Below are positions 33,711 to 43,371 of a stretch of 64,000 nt of DNA, piece by piece. The translations under genes were made by a program, and so were the position numbers. The notes under the pieces were generated by a model. That model ran no database searches, was not told the origin of the DNA, and worked only from the letters and a program-made list of their open reading frames with translations. Positions within the stretch are counted from its first letter, which is position 1. Each line of letters opens with the position of its first letter. This DNA comes from Burkholderiales bacterium (lineage in GTDB: Bacteria; Pseudomonadota; Gammaproteobacteria; Burkholderiales; Burkholderiaceae_C), in contig JACPOK010000040.1 of the NCBI GenBank assembly GCA_016191525.1, forward strand, positions 244,897 to 308,896, written 5' to 3'.

Positions 33711-35077
33711 TGGCCGATTTTGACTGCGACTTTTTCGTCATCGGCGGCGGCTCCGGCGGCGTGCGCGCCGCCCGCATGGCAGCGCAGCGCGGTGTGCGCG
33801 TGGTGCTGGCGGAAGCGGCCGCGCTGGGCGGCACGTGCGTGAACGTGGGCTGCATCCCGAAAAAGCTGTACAGCTACGCGGCGCACTTCGCGCACGATTT
33901 CCAGGATGCGGCGGGCTTTGGCTGGCAGGTGGGGCAGCCGCGCTTCGACTGGGCGGTGCTCAAGGCCAACCGGGCGAAGGAAATCAGCCGCCTGAACGGC
34001 GTCTACCAGCAGCTGCTGGCCAGCCCCGGCGTGCGCATCGTCCGCGGCTGGGCCCGGCTGGTCGATGCACACACGGTGCAGGTGCAGACCACCGAAGAGG
34101 TGCAGGCCTTCACGGCGAAGCACATCCTCGTGGCCACCGGGGGCACCCCCAGCGTGCCCACCTTTCCCGGCAGCGAGCACGTGGTCACCTCAGACAGCAT
34201 GTTCGACCTCGAGCCATTCCCGAATCGCCTGCTGGTGGTGGGCGGCGGCTACATCGCCTGCGAGTTCGCCTCCATCTTCAACGGCCTGGGTGCCCAGGTT
34301 ACGCAGCTTTACCGCGGCGAACAGATCCTGCGCGGCTTCGACACCGACGTCTGCCACTTCATCGCGCAGGAAATGCGCAAGCACGGCGTGGACCTGCGCA
34401 CCAGGGCCGACGTCCAGTCCATCGAGAAGACCGCCGACGGGCTGAAGGCCACCTTGACGGACGGCAGCATCCTGGTCGCGGACACGGTGCTCTACGCCAC
34501 GGGCCGTGTGCCCAACGTGAATGGCCTGGGCCTGGGGGCGGCCGGCGTGGCGGCGGACAGCCGCGGCGCCATCACCGTGGACGCGCACTACCGCAGCTCC
34601 GTGGCATCCATTCACGCGCTGGGCGACGTTACCGCGCGCGTGCAGTTGACGCCGGTGGCGCTGGGCGAGGCGATGGTGGTGGTCGACCACCTGTTCGGGG
34701 ACGGCAGGCGCAGCATGGGCTACGACTTCATTCCCACGGCCGTTTTCACCCATCCCAACATCGGTACCGTGGGATTCAGCGAAAGCCAGGCGCGCAGGGA
34801 ATTCGGCGCCGTCACGATGTTCCGCAGCGAATTCAAGGCGCTGAAGCACACGCTCAGCGGCAACGGCGAGCGCACCTTCATGAAACTTTTGGTGGACACG
34901 GCGAGCGACCGGGTGGTGGGCCTGCACATGGTCGGCCCCGACGCCGGCGAAGTGGTGCAGGGCTTTGCGGTGGCGATGAAGGCCGGCGCCACCAAGGCGG
35001 TCTTCGACAGCACGATCGGCATCCATCCCACGCTGGCAGAGGAATTTGTCACGATGCGCGACCCATATGCCGGCTGA
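33707..35077 (+). CDS. gor: Glutathione-disulfide reductase
   Basis: FAD-dependent NADPH:GSSG reductase, 456 residues. FAD loop FFVIGGGSGGVRAARMA, redox pair GGTCVNVGC (C44, C49), NADPH loop VVGGGYIACEFASIFNGLG, and C-terminal active-site histidine in GIHPTLAEEFV. Both ATG 33707 and 33710 are possible; AAAGGA lies 6 nt before 33710. It overlaps the LysR stop. Pairs functionally with the GST across the regulator in a thiol-stress group. Confidence 0.96.
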   Translation: MMADFDCDFFVIGGGSGGVRAARMAAQRGVRVVLAEAAALGGTCVNVGCIPKKLYSYAAHFAHDFQDAAGFGWQVGQPRFDWAVLKANRAKEISRLNGVYQQLLASPGVRIVRGWARLVDAHTVQVQTTEEVQAFTAKHILVATGGTPSVPTFPGSEHVVTSDSMFDLEPFPNRLLVVGGGYIACEFASIFNGLGAQVTQLYRGEQILRGFDTDVCHFIAQEMRKHGVDLRTRADVQSIEKTADGLKATLTDGSILVADTVLYATGRVPNVNGLGLGAAGVAADSRGAITVDAHYRSSVASIHALGDVTARVQLTPVALGEAMVVVDHLFGDGRRSMGYDFIPTAVFTHPNIGTVGFSESQARREFGAVTMFRSEFKALKHTLSGNGERTFMKLLVDTASDRVVGLHMVGPDAGEVVQGFAVAMKAGATKAVFDSTIGIHPTLAEEFVTMRDPYAG

Positions 35078-35194
35078 GCTGTAACAGCGTTACCGCACAT
35101 TACAAAACACTGGGTTTCCAAGGCCGGGCTTTACCTCCCGTTTGCGGATTTTTGGCGTGCTGGAGCGTTCTCTCATTTGTAGTGGGAGAACGTC

Positions 35195-37435
35195 ATGCGC
35201 GCGCGTCATTTGTTACACCGGCTTTTCTCACGGCACTTGCCTGCCGTGCTGCTGGCTTTGCTGGCGGCGCAAGCCATGGCGCAGACCGACCCGCCCGGGC
35301 GCGTGGCGCGGCTGAACCTGAATGAAGGCTCTGTCGCCTTCTCGCCCGCGGGCGATACCGAATGGACCGATGCGGTGCTCAACCGCCCGCTGACGCAGGG
35401 CGACCGCTTGTGGACCGACCGCGGCTCTCGCGCCGAGCTACATGCCGGAGCCATCGCACTGCGCATGAACAGCCAGACGCATCTGGCATTCGTGGCGCTG
35501 GATGACCATGCCACGCAGATCTCCCTGAACCATGGCGCGTTGCAAGCGCGCGTGCGCGAACTGGCGGACGGCGACAGTTTCCAGCTGGACACGCCCAACC
35601 TGTCGTTGCGCGCGGCGCAAGCCGGTGAATACCGCGTCGAAGTCGATCCCGACCGCGGCACGACCCGCGTCACGGTTCACTCAGGCACTGCCGTGGCCTA
35701 TGGCGAAGGCGGCCAGTCGCTGGCAATGGGCGGCGGCCAGCAGGTGGAGTTCCGCGGCCGCGCGCTCGTGCAAATCGCCGCACAGGAAGCCCCGCCCACC
35801 GACGTCTTCGACCGCTGGGCGGCGGAACGCGACCGGCGCGAGGACCAGTCGGTATCGGCGCGCTATGTGCCGCGCGAAGTCACGGGTTACCAGCAGCTCG
35901 ACGCCTGGGGCAAGTGGATCAAGGACCCTGCCCTTGGCGCCGTGTGGCAGCCGCGCGATGTGGATGCGGCATGGATGCCCTTTCGCTACGGCCGCTGGGA
36001 CCTGGTGGCCCCCTGGGGCTGGACCTGGATCGATGAGGCGCCCTGGGGATTTGCCACCTCGCACTACGGCCGCTGGACGCAGCTGGGCGCGCGCTGGGCC
36101 TGGGTGCCCGGCCGCATGGCCGCGCGGCCTGTGTATTCGCCCGCGCTGGTAGGCTTCATCGGCAACGGCGCGGCGGGCGACAGCTCCAACGTGCATCTGG
36201 GAACAGGGCGGTCCGGCGTCGCGTGGTTCCCGCTGGCGCCGGGCGAAGCCTGGAAACCGGGCTACAAGGCCAGCCCCGTCTATGTGGGCAACGTCAACCG
36301 CAACATGACCGCCGGCGAGCCCGCGGGCAGTGCCTATGTGCACCGCCGGCCCGAAGCGCTCACAGCCATCGCACTGGATGATTTCCAGCACGGCCGGCCT
36401 GTGCGCGGCCGGGCGCAGAAGCTGGCGCTGGGCGAGCTGGCGCGGGGCCAGGTAGCCGCGTTGCCCGCGGCGCCGGCCCGCAGTTCACTGCCGCAGCCGC
36501 CGCGCATGGAAATGGCACGGGTAGCCCCCGCGCAAAAGCCGCCTGCTGCCCCACCCGCTGCTGCTCCAGCCGCGGCCACGCCTGCCCCGCCGACACTGAT
36601 CGCACCGCCCCCGGTTGCGGCAGCCCCGGCACAGCCACCTGCGAAAGCCGTGCAGCCACCTGCGGCCGCACCAGCGCCGGCGCGCCAGGTGACGGTGACG
36701 CGCGAGCAGGTCCAACAGGCGTTGCAGGCCGAACGCGCCAGGCGTGAGCAAGCCCAGCAAGCCGAACAGGCACAACGGGAGCAGGCCCTTCGCGCACAGG
36801 CGCAAGCGCAAGCACGCGCGCAAACCCAGGCGGCAGCGAAGGCGCAGGCCAGGGCGCAACTTGCCAAGGCGCAACGGGAAAAGGCCTTGCACGACCAGGC
36901 GCTCCGTGAACAGGCACTTCGTGAGCAAGCGCAGCGCGATGCCTTGCTGGCCAGGCGCAAGCTGCAACAGCAGCAGGAACAGGTGGCGCGGCAGGCGCAG
37001 GCCGTGAAGCTCGCGAAGCTGCAGAAGGAACAGGCCCAGCGCGACCAGGCGCGCCGCCAAGCGCTGGCGGCCGAAAAAGCCCAGCAGCAGGCCCGGCACG
37101 AAGCGCAGGTGCGCCGCACCCTGAGCCTGGCCAACGCCGATGCCCAGGCCCGCGCGGATGCGCAAGCCAAGCGCGAGGCGCAGGCCCGGCGCGACGAACA
37201 GGATCGCCGCGAGCAGCAAGCCCGCCGCGATGAGCAGGACCGCGACCGCCTGGCCCAGGAAAAAGCCCAGGCGCAACGCGAAGCCCAGCAGCGCGAACAG
37301 CAGCTGCTGGCCGAAACGCGCCGCCGCGAACAACTCGAGCGCCGCCTGCAGCAAGAGGCGCAACAGCGCCAGCCCGCCCCCTTCATCGTCGCGCCACCCC
37401 AAGGCATACCCGTCATGCGGGGAAGCCGCTCCTAG
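35195..37435 (+). CDS. Exported FecR-domain/DUF6600-like protein with long coiled coil
   Basis: A 746-residue exported protein. Signal peptide to about residue 29 (ALLAAQAMAQ); a FecR-like beta domain (about 35-200); a Trp-rich segment (RYGRWDLVAPWGWTWIDEAPWGFATSHYGRW, in the style of DUF6600, about 240-330); a Pro/Ala linker (about 430-500); and a Gln/Arg/Ala coiled coil (about 500-720). GGGAGA precedes the ATG. It is followed after 12 bp by a shorter paralogue. No sigma or TonB receptor gene is adjacent, so it is unlikely to be a ferric-siderophore regulator. Confidence 0.8.
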   Translation: MRARHLLHRLFSRHLPAVLLALLAAQAMAQTDPPGRVARLNLNEGSVAFSPAGDTEWTDAVLNRPLTQGDRLWTDRGSRAELHAGAIALRMNSQTHLAFVALDDHATQISLNHGALQARVRELADGDSFQLDTPNLSLRAAQAGEYRVEVDPDRGTTRVTVHSGTAVAYGEGGQSLAMGGGQQVEFRGRALVQIAAQEAPPTDVFDRWAAERDRREDQSVSARYVPREVTGYQQLDAWGKWIKDPALGAVWQPRDVDAAWMPFRYGRWDLVAPWGWTWIDEAPWGFATSHYGRWTQLGARWAWVPGRMAARPVYSPALVGFIGNGAAGDSSNVHLGTGRSGVAWFPLAPGEAWKPGYKASPVYVGNVNRNMTAGEPAGSAYVHRRPEALTAIALDDFQHGRPVRGRAQKLALGELARGQVAALPAAPARSSLPQPPRMEMARVAPAQKPPAAPPAAAPAAATPAPPTLIAPPPVAAAPAQPPAKAVQPPAAAPAPARQVTVTREQVQQALQAERARREQAQQAEQAQREQALRAQAQAQARAQTQAAAKAQARAQLAKAQREKALHDQALREQALREQAQRDALLARRKLQQQQEQVARQAQAVKLAKLQKEQAQRDQARRQALAAEKAQQQARHEAQVRRTLSLANADAQARADAQAKREAQARRDEQDRREQQARRDEQDRDRLAQEKAQAQREAQQREQQLLAETRRREQLERRLQQEAQQRQPAPFIVAPPQGIPVMRGSRS

Positions 37436-37447
37436 GAGAAAGCCATC

Positions 37448-38479
37448 ATGAAATCATCCGCCCTCGCCCATTTCCTGCTGCGTCGCGCAGCGCCCGCATT
37501 CGCCCTGGCCTTGCCCGCCCTGGCCATGGCCCAGGCCAATGCACCCGCGCGCTCCGCGCGGCTGGACCTGATTGAAGGCTCCGTTGTGGCCTCCCGCGCA
37601 GGCGACAACGAATGGGCCGACGTGCAGACGGGCCGCACCCTGGCGCAGGGCGACCGGCTGTGGACCGACCGCGGCGGCCATTCGGGCCTGAGCCTGGGCA
37701 ATGCTTCGCTTCGCATGAACGGGCAGACGCGCGTGGACATCCACGCGCTGCAGCCCAATGCCGCCCAGGTGGTGGTGATGCAGGGCAGCCTGAACGCACG
37801 GCTGCGCTCGCTGGCGGCGCAGGAAAATTTCGAGATCGACACGCCCAACCTGGCGTTCCGCGCCAGCCAGCCCGGCGAATACCGCGTGGACGTGGATACC
37901 TCGCGCGGGACCACCCGCGTCACGGTCATTTCGGGCTCGGGTGTGGTCTATGGCGAGAACGGCAGCCCGTTGCCGGTCACGGCGAACAAGCAGATCGTTT
38001 TTTCGGGCCGCGCGCTGGCGCAGGCGTCAGTCAAGCAAAGCCCGCAAGCCGACAGTTTTGACAGGTGGCTGACCGGGCGTGACCAGCAGGTGGCGAGGCA
38101 GTCGGCGGCGGCGGCCGCGGCGTCGCGCGAGCCGGTGCAGGCAGCACCGCAAGAGCCTGTCCAGCATGCGCAGGTGGCTGCGCAGGTGATCGCCCAGGTC
38201 GTGCCGCAACCCTTGCCCCAGGTGATGCAGCAATCCGTGCCGCAAACTATGCCACCGCAATGGATTTCGCAGCCTGCGCCGCAAGTGGTGAGTGTGATGC
38301 CGGCCTACCCGGTCGTTTATCCGCACCCCTACGCGTATACGCCCTGGCCACGCAGCGTTTCATGGGCGCCCGTGTGGTACCCGCGCCCGGTGGTGGTCAA
38401 CCGCTGGGCGCCGCACTACCCCCAGGGGCGGTGGGTGAACCGCGAACAGCGGCACCAGGGCCACCGCCACGGCGGCTGA
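37448..38479 (+). CDS. Exported FecR-domain protein, shorter paralogue
   Basis: A 343-residue exported protein (signal peptide to about A28) whose FecR-like domain parallels the preceding gene line by line: RLDLIEGSVVASRAGDNEWAD against RLNLNEGSVAFSPAGDTEWTD, and FEIDTPNLAFRASQPGEYRV against FQLDTPNLSLRAAQAGEYRV. It lacks the Trp-rich and coiled-coil parts and instead has a Gln/Pro/Val-rich tail ending in a Tyr/His/Trp-rich stretch. A tandem duplication followed by divergence is the simplest history. Confidence 0.8.
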   Translation: MKSSALAHFLLRRAAPAFALALPALAMAQANAPARSARLDLIEGSVVASRAGDNEWADVQTGRTLAQGDRLWTDRGGHSGLSLGNASLRMNGQTRVDIHALQPNAAQVVVMQGSLNARLRSLAAQENFEIDTPNLAFRASQPGEYRVDVDTSRGTTRVTVISGSGVVYGENGSPLPVTANKQIVFSGRALAQASVKQSPQADSFDRWLTGRDQQVARQSAAAAAASREPVQAAPQEPVQHAQVAAQVIAQVVPQPLPQVMQQSVPQTMPPQWISQPAPQVVSVMPAYPVVYPHPYAYTPWPRSVSWAPVWYPRPVVVNRWAPHYPQGRWVNREQRHQGHRHGG

Positions 38480-38737
38480 TCAGTTGAAGGTTTCGGTGAA
38501 GGCGCGCACCACGGGCTGCTTGTCCTCTTCGGGCGGCAGGTAGATGGTGGTGCGGTCGATCTTGGCGTCGTAGGCGGCCAGTTCGGCGCTGGCGCTGCGG
38601 ATCACCGCCCGGTCCAGCGGATGGCATTGGCGTTGGCTGAGCTTGCGCAAGGCCTCCGACTGGTCCACCGTCTGGCGCACGCCAGCCGGGTCCATCATCA
38701 GCGCAAAGGGATTCGCCGCCATCGTTGCTGCTCTCAT
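38480..38737 (-). CDS. Conserved hypothetical protein, 85 residues
   Basis: A small cytoplasmic protein (FALMMDPAGVRQTVDQSEALRKLSQRQ, then HPLDRAVIRSASAELAAYDA). AGGAG lies 6 nt before the ATG, supporting expression. Its stop codon directly abuts the convergent FecR paralogue stop. I do not recognise a family. Confidence 0.65.
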   Translation of the reverse strand: MRAATMAANPFALMMDPAGVRQTVDQSEALRKLSQRQCHPLDRAVIRSASAELAAYDAKIDRTTIYLPPEEDKQPVVRAFTETFN

Positions 38738-38900
38738 CTGCTCTCTCCTGTGGGCAAGTTGGGGATACCGTGTGTCGATGTCCCTACTGTAGGAAATGCG
38801 GCGGTTCTCAGGCAGTCAGGTGAGTTCGTTACACCGTGTAGGACTTTGTCTCACAACGATGAGCCGGGCGCGGCTCTGTGCGGCGTTGCACAATAAAGCC

Positions 38901-40394
38901 ATGCCCTACCTGCCCCCGTTCATCGCCCCCACCCGCCATGCCGACCCGGCCAGTGCCCTGGCCCAGGTCAGCGAGATCTACCGGCAACAGATCGGCCACC
39001 TGCGCGAAGCCATGCAGCGCTTCGTCGCCGGCGACACGCTGCCGGGCCATGTGAGGGCTTGCTATCCGTTTGTGCGAATCCACACCGACACCGTGGTGCG
39101 CCAGGATGAACTGGAAAACGCGGGCCTGAGCTACGGCTTCGTGGCCGGTGCCGGCCGCTTCGAGACCACCCTGACCCGCCCCGACCTGTACGGCAACTAC
39201 TACCTGGAACAGTTCCGCCTGCTGCGCCAGAACCACGGCGTGGAGCTGGAGGTGGGCACCAGCACGCAGCCCATCCCCGTGCATTTCTCGTTCGCCGAGC
39301 ATGACCACATCGAAGGCTCGCTCAGCCCCCAGCGCCGCGCCCTGATGCGCGACGTTTTCGACCTGCCCGACCTGGGCGCCATGGACGACGGCATCGCCAA
39401 CGGCACCTGGGAGCAGCGCGCGGGCGAGCCGCAGCCGCTGTCGCTGTTCACCGCCGCGCGGGTGGACTATTCGCTGCACCGCCTGCGCCACTACACCGGC
39501 ACCGCGCCCGACTGGTTCCAGAACTTCGTGCTGTTCACCAACTACCAGTTCTACATCGACGAATTCGTGCGGCTGGGCCACGAGGAGATGGCCAACCCGC
39601 AAAGCGACTACATCGCCTTTGTCGAGCCGGGCAACGTCATCACGCGGCGCACGGGCCTCGCGGCCGAAGCGGTGGATGCCCTGGGCGCCGCGCCGCCCCG
39701 CCTGCCGCAGATGCCGGGCTACCACCTGATCCGCCCCGGCCACGGCGGCATCACCATGGTCAACATCGGCGTGGGGCCGGCCAACGCCAAGACCATCACA
39801 GACCACATCGCCGTGCTGCGGCCGCACGCCTGGATGATGCTGGGCCACTGCGCGGGACTGCGCAGCAGCCAGCAGCTGGGCGACTACGTGCTGGCCCACG
39901 GCTATGTGCGCGAGGACCATGTGCTGGACGAGGAGCTGCCCCTGTGGGTGCCCATTCCGGCGCTGGCCGAAATCCAGCTGGCGCTGGAAAAAGCGGTGGC
40001 GGACGTCACGCAGTGCCAGGGCGCCGACTTGAAGCGCATCATGCGCACCGGCACCGTGGCATCCACCGACAACCGCAACTGGGAACTGCTGCCCGGCAAC
40101 CAGCCGCAGCGCCGCTTCAGCCAGAGCCGCGCGGTGGCGCTGGACATGGAAAGCGCCACCATCGCCGCCAACGGCTTCCGCTTCCGGGTGCCCTACGGCA
40201 CCTTGCTGTGCGTCTCCGACAAGCCGCTGCACGGCGAGATCAAGCTGCCCGGCATGGCCAACCAGTTCTACCGCGAGCGCGTGGACCAGCACCTGCGCAT
40301 AGGCATGCGCGCCATCGAGATCCTGCGCGCCGAAGGCAGCCAGCGCCTGCACAGCCGCAAGCTGCGCAGCTTCGACGAGGTGGCGTTCCAGTGA
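38901..40394 (+). CDS. amn: AMP nucleosidase
   Basis: Hydrolyses AMP to adenine and ribose 5-phosphate, controlling adenylate pools. 497 residues: N-terminal regulatory domain (to about 190) and a nucleoside-phosphorylase-like C-terminal domain with PGYHLIRPGHGGITMVNIGVGPANAKTITDH, MLGHCAGLRSSQQLGDYVLA and ALDMESATIAANG. ATG 38901 is preferred. CACAAT lies 6 nt before it with no Shine-Dalgarno, so the mRNA may be leaderless. Confidence 0.95.
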   Translation: MPYLPPFIAPTRHADPASALAQVSEIYRQQIGHLREAMQRFVAGDTLPGHVRACYPFVRIHTDTVVRQDELENAGLSYGFVAGAGRFETTLTRPDLYGNYYLEQFRLLRQNHGVELEVGTSTQPIPVHFSFAEHDHIEGSLSPQRRALMRDVFDLPDLGAMDDGIANGTWEQRAGEPQPLSLFTAARVDYSLHRLRHYTGTAPDWFQNFVLFTNYQFYIDEFVRLGHEEMANPQSDYIAFVEPGNVITRRTGLAAEAVDALGAAPPRLPQMPGYHLIRPGHGGITMVNIGVGPANAKTITDHIAVLRPHAWMMLGHCAGLRSSQQLGDYVLAHGYVREDHVLDEELPLWVPIPALAEIQLALEKAVADVTQCQGADLKRIMRTGTVASTDNRNWELLPGNQPQRRFSQSRAVALDMESATIAANGFRFRVPYGTLLCVSDKPLHGEIKLPGMANQFYRERVDQHLRIGMRAIEILRAEGSQRLHSRKLRSFDEVAFQ

Positions 40395-40404
40395 CGCGCC
40401 GCCC

Positions 40405-41538
40405 ATGAGAAAACTCAGGAAAGTTGCCCTGGCGCTGCTGGTCCTGCTGGCGGTACTGGTGCTGGCCGCCTGGCTGGTCTTGCGGCTGCCGGTGTTCGGC
40501 GGCGTGCCCGAAGGCGCGCGGCTGGAGCGCATGCGCCAGTCGCAGCAGTTCATCAACGGGCGCTTCGAGAACACGCCGCCCTATGTGAGCAACATGTCGC
40601 TGACGGGAGAGCTCAAGGCCTGGATGGGCGAGCAGGTGCGCGAGCCCACGTTCGAGGTGCCGGTGCTGAAGATGGAGGCGGGCGACCTGGCACGCCCCGC
40701 CGCGCCCGGCCTGCGCGCCTGGTGGCTGGGCCACGCCGGCGTGCTGCTGGAAATCGACGGCGTGCGCGTGCTCACGGACCCGGTGTTTTCCGAACGGGCC
40801 TCGCCGTTCCAGTTTGCGGGCCCGGCCCGGCTGCACCCGGCGCCGCTGGCGCTGGACCAATGGAAGAACATCGACGCGGTGGTGATCTCGCACGACCATT
40901 TCGACCACCTGGACATGGCCACCATCCAGCAGCTGGCCGCGGGCGGCACGCATTTCTACGTCGGCCTGGGCATAGGCGCCCACCTGGAGCGATGGCAGGT
41001 GCCTGCCGCGCAGATCCACGAGATGGACTGGTGGGACAAGGCCGAGATCAAGGGCGTGACCATCCACTGCACGCCGGCGCGCCACTACTCGGGCCGCAGG
41101 AGCATGGACAACTCCACGCTGTGGGCGTCGTGGATGATCAAGGGGCCTGCCCACTCCGCCTATTTCAGCGGCGACACCGGTTACGCCGGCCACTTCAAGG
41201 CGATCCGCGAGCGGCTGGGCGCGCCGGAGCTGGCGCTGCTGAAAGTGGGTGCGTACGGCGACACCTGGCTGGACATCCACATGAACCCGGAAGCCGCGGC
41301 GCAGGCGCACCGCGACCTGGGCGCCGGCACCCTGCTGCCGGTGCACTGGGCGACCTTCAACCTGGCGTATCACGAGTGGGCCGAGCCCATCGTGCGCAGC
41401 GTAGCCGCCGCCAAGGCACAAGGCGTGCAGCTGGTGACGCCGCGGGTGGGCGAAAAGTACGAGTCCGGCACGCCGTTCGTGAACACGGACTGGTACCGCC
41501 CTACTGCAGGACCTGGCCCGCGCCGTCAATCACCGTGA
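40405..41538 (+). CDS. Membrane-anchored MBL-fold metallohydrolase (NAPE-PLD/UlaG-like)
   Basis: A 377-residue protein with an N-terminal membrane anchor (ALALLVLLAVLVLAAWLVL, about 8-26) and a metallo-beta-lactamase domain. The metal motif SHDHFDHLD has H163, H165, D167 and H168; later ARHYSGR, SGDTGY and LLPVHWATFNLAYHEW complete the site, as in NAPE-phospholipase D and related lactonases. Substrate unknown. Its 3' end overlaps the convergent ABC receptor gene by 38 bp. Confidence 0.88.
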   Translation: MRKLRKVALALLVLLAVLVLAAWLVLRLPVFGGVPEGARLERMRQSQQFINGRFENTPPYVSNMSLTGELKAWMGEQVREPTFEVPVLKMEAGDLARPAAPGLRAWWLGHAGVLLEIDGVRVLTDPVFSERASPFQFAGPARLHPAPLALDQWKNIDAVVISHDHFDHLDMATIQQLAAGGTHFYVGLGIGAHLERWQVPAAQIHEMDWWDKAEIKGVTIHCTPARHYSGRRSMDNSTLWASWMIKGPAHSAYFSGDTGYAGHFKAIRERLGAPELALLKVGAYGDTWLDIHMNPEAAAQAHRDLGAGTLLPVHWATFNLAYHEWAEPIVRSVAAAKAQGVQLVTPRVGEKYESGTPFVNTDWYRPTAGPGPRRQSP

Positions 41539-42643
41539 TCTCCACGCGCTTCAGCCCGCTGTGGTCGGTCGGCGAGTAGGAAAGGAACACGCCGCCGAGG
41601 TCGACATTGCGCATGCCTTCCAGCGCGTCGACGAACTTCTCCCGCGTCACGCCGCGGCCAGCGCGGCGCAGGCCCTCCGCCAGGATCTTGCCGGTGACGT
41701 AGCCCTCTAGGCTGATGTAGCTGATGCGGCTTTCCGGCGCGTACTTCGCCATCGCGGCGTGGAATTCCCGCACGATGGGCAGGTTGGTGGCGTTGGGCTT
41801 GGGCATCACCTGCGTCACGCCGATGCCGCGGGCGTCATTGCCCAGCTGCGTGATCGACGCGCCCGCGGTGAAGAACGACAAGGCATAGAACTGCGGCTGC
41901 ACGGCGGTGAGCTTCATCGCCTTGATGAATTCCACCAGCGACTTGCCGAAGCTGCCGCAGATCACCACCTGCGGCCTGGCGGCGGCGATGGCCTTGACCG
42001 CCTGCGTGACGTCGCTGGAGCCGCGCTCGACCTTGCCCGAAGCCACAGCCTTGAGCTTGCGCCGCGCCAGCGCCTCCTCCACGCCGCGCCGTACGTCCTG
42101 GCCGAAGGCGTCGTCGTCGTAGAACACCGCCACCCGGCTGATGCCGATGGTCAGCACGTGCTCGACCATCTTCTCCACCTCCTGCGCGTAGCTGGAGCGG
42201 GAATGGAACACGTAGCGGCTGAACGGCTCGCGCAGCGAAATCGCGCCGGACAGGGGCGCCACCAACGGCACCCGCGCGGCATTGATCAGGGGCAGCACGG
42301 CTTCCGCGTTGGCGGTGCCGATGGACGAGACGAACGCGAACACGTCGTCGTGCTCTATCCACTCGCGCGTGACCTGCTCGGTGCGCTTGACGGCATAGCC
42401 GTCGTCCACGGTCTTGAGCCGCAGCTGCCGGCCATGGACACCGCCCTGGCTGTTGACCTGGCTGAAGTAAGCCATCGTGCCGGCGTTGAGCTCCAGCGTC
42501 AGCGCGCTGCGCGAGCCGCTGATGTCGGCCGCCTGCACGAAGGTGATGCTGGCGGCATCGATGCCCTGGCCCGCCAGGCTGGCGGTGGCGCAGGCGAGGA
42601 GGCACGGGGCGGCGAGGCCCCGGAGAACGGTTGCGAATCCCAT
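41501..42643 (-). CDS. Liv-type ABC transporter substrate-binding protein (second receptor of the operon)
   Basis: A 380-residue periplasmic type-I receptor (signal peptide to about residue 25): ITFVQAADISGSRSALTLELNAGTMAYFSQVNSQGGVHGRQL is split over the first lobe, and AGRGVTREKFVDALEGM is the family C-terminal block. ATG 42643 follows AAGGAG; an earlier in-frame start inside the livF gene is rejected. It is the last gene of the mvaA-livKH-livMG-livF operon and lies 38 bp over the convergent MBL gene. Confidence 0.88.
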   Translation of the reverse strand: MGFATVLRGLAAPCLLACATASLAGQGIDAASITFVQAADISGSRSALTLELNAGTMAYFSQVNSQGGVHGRQLRLKTVDDGYAVKRTEQVTREWIEHDDVFAFVSSIGTANAEAVLPLINAARVPLVAPLSGAISLREPFSRYVFHSRSSYAQEVEKMVEHVLTIGISRVAVFYDDDAFGQDVRRGVEEALARRKLKAVASGKVERGSSDVTQAVKAIAAARPQVVICGSFGKSLVEFIKAMKLTAVQPQFYALSFFTAGASITQLGNDARGIGVTQVMPKPNATNLPIVREFHAAMAKYAPESRISYISLEGYVTGKILAEGLRRAGRGVTREKFVDALEGMRNVDLGGVFLSYSPTDHSGLKRVEITVIDGAGQVLQ

Positions 42644-42653
42644 GACGACTCCT

Positions 42654-43364
42654 TCAGTGTTTGCCCAGATAGGCTTCACGTACCGCCGGGTCGGCTAGCA
42701 GCGCGGCTGCAGGCCCTGACGATGTAATCTCCCCTGTTTTCAGCACATAGGCGCGGTCCGCGACCTTCAGCGCCTGGTTGGCCATCTGCTCGACCAGCAG
42801 GATGGTCACGCCGCGTTCCTTGAGCGCGCGGATGACGGAAAAAATCTCCTTGACCACCAGCGGCGCCAGGCCGAGCGAGGGCTCGTCCAGCAGCAGCAGG
42901 CGCGGCCGGGCCATCAGCGCGCGGCACATGGCCAGCATCTGCTGCTCGCCGCCGCTCATGGTTCCCGCCAGCTGGTGCTGGCGCTCGCGCAGGCGCGGGA
43001 ACAGCCTGAATTGCGCCTCGACGTCGTCCTCGACGGCGGCCTTGTCGCCCCGGCGCAGGTAGGCGCCCAGCATCAGGTTGTCGTGCACGGTCTGGTCGGC
43101 GAACACTTGGCGGCCCTCGGGCGACTGGGCGATGCCCAGGCCCACGCGCCGGTGCGCCGGCACGGCGCGGATGTCGCTGCCCTCGAACTCAATCGCGCCG
43201 CCGGCCGCGGGCTCCAGGCCGGAAATGGCCTTCATCAGCGTGCTCTTGCCGGCGCCGTTGCCGCCGATCAGCGTGACGATCTCGCCGGCGCGCACCTCCA
43301 GGCTGACGCCCTTCAATGCCTCGATCGCGCCGTAGCGCACGCAGAGCCTGTCGATTTTCAGCAT
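42654..43364 (-). CDS. livF: Liv-type ABC transporter ATP-binding protein LivF
   Basis: A 236-residue ATPase with Walker A GGNGAGKST, Q loop QSPEGRQVF, signature SGGEQQM, Walker B LLLLDEPSLGLAPL and H loop EQMANQAL; the short SPEGRQVF form marks LivF. ATG at 43364 is chosen, 7 bp after the LivM-LivG fusion stop. It drives the importer with the LivG half of that fusion. Confidence 0.93.
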   Translation of the reverse strand: MLKIDRLCVRYGAIEALKGVSLEVRAGEIVTLIGGNGAGKSTLMKAISGLEPAAGGAIEFEGSDIRAVPAHRRVGLGIAQSPEGRQVFADQTVHDNLMLGAYLRRGDKAAVEDDVEAQFRLFPRLRERQHQLAGTMSGGEQQMLAMCRALMARPRLLLLDEPSLGLAPLVVKEIFSVIRALKERGVTILLVEQMANQALKVADRAYVLKTGEITSSGPAAALLADPAVREAYLGKH

Positions 43365-43371
43365 GGCGTCC

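Noticed and set aside
35195..38479. FecR domains considered as a siderophore signalling cascade
   Set aside because: Both proteins have signal peptides but no neighbouring FecI-type sigma factor or TonB receptor, and the C-terminal parts differ from FecR.
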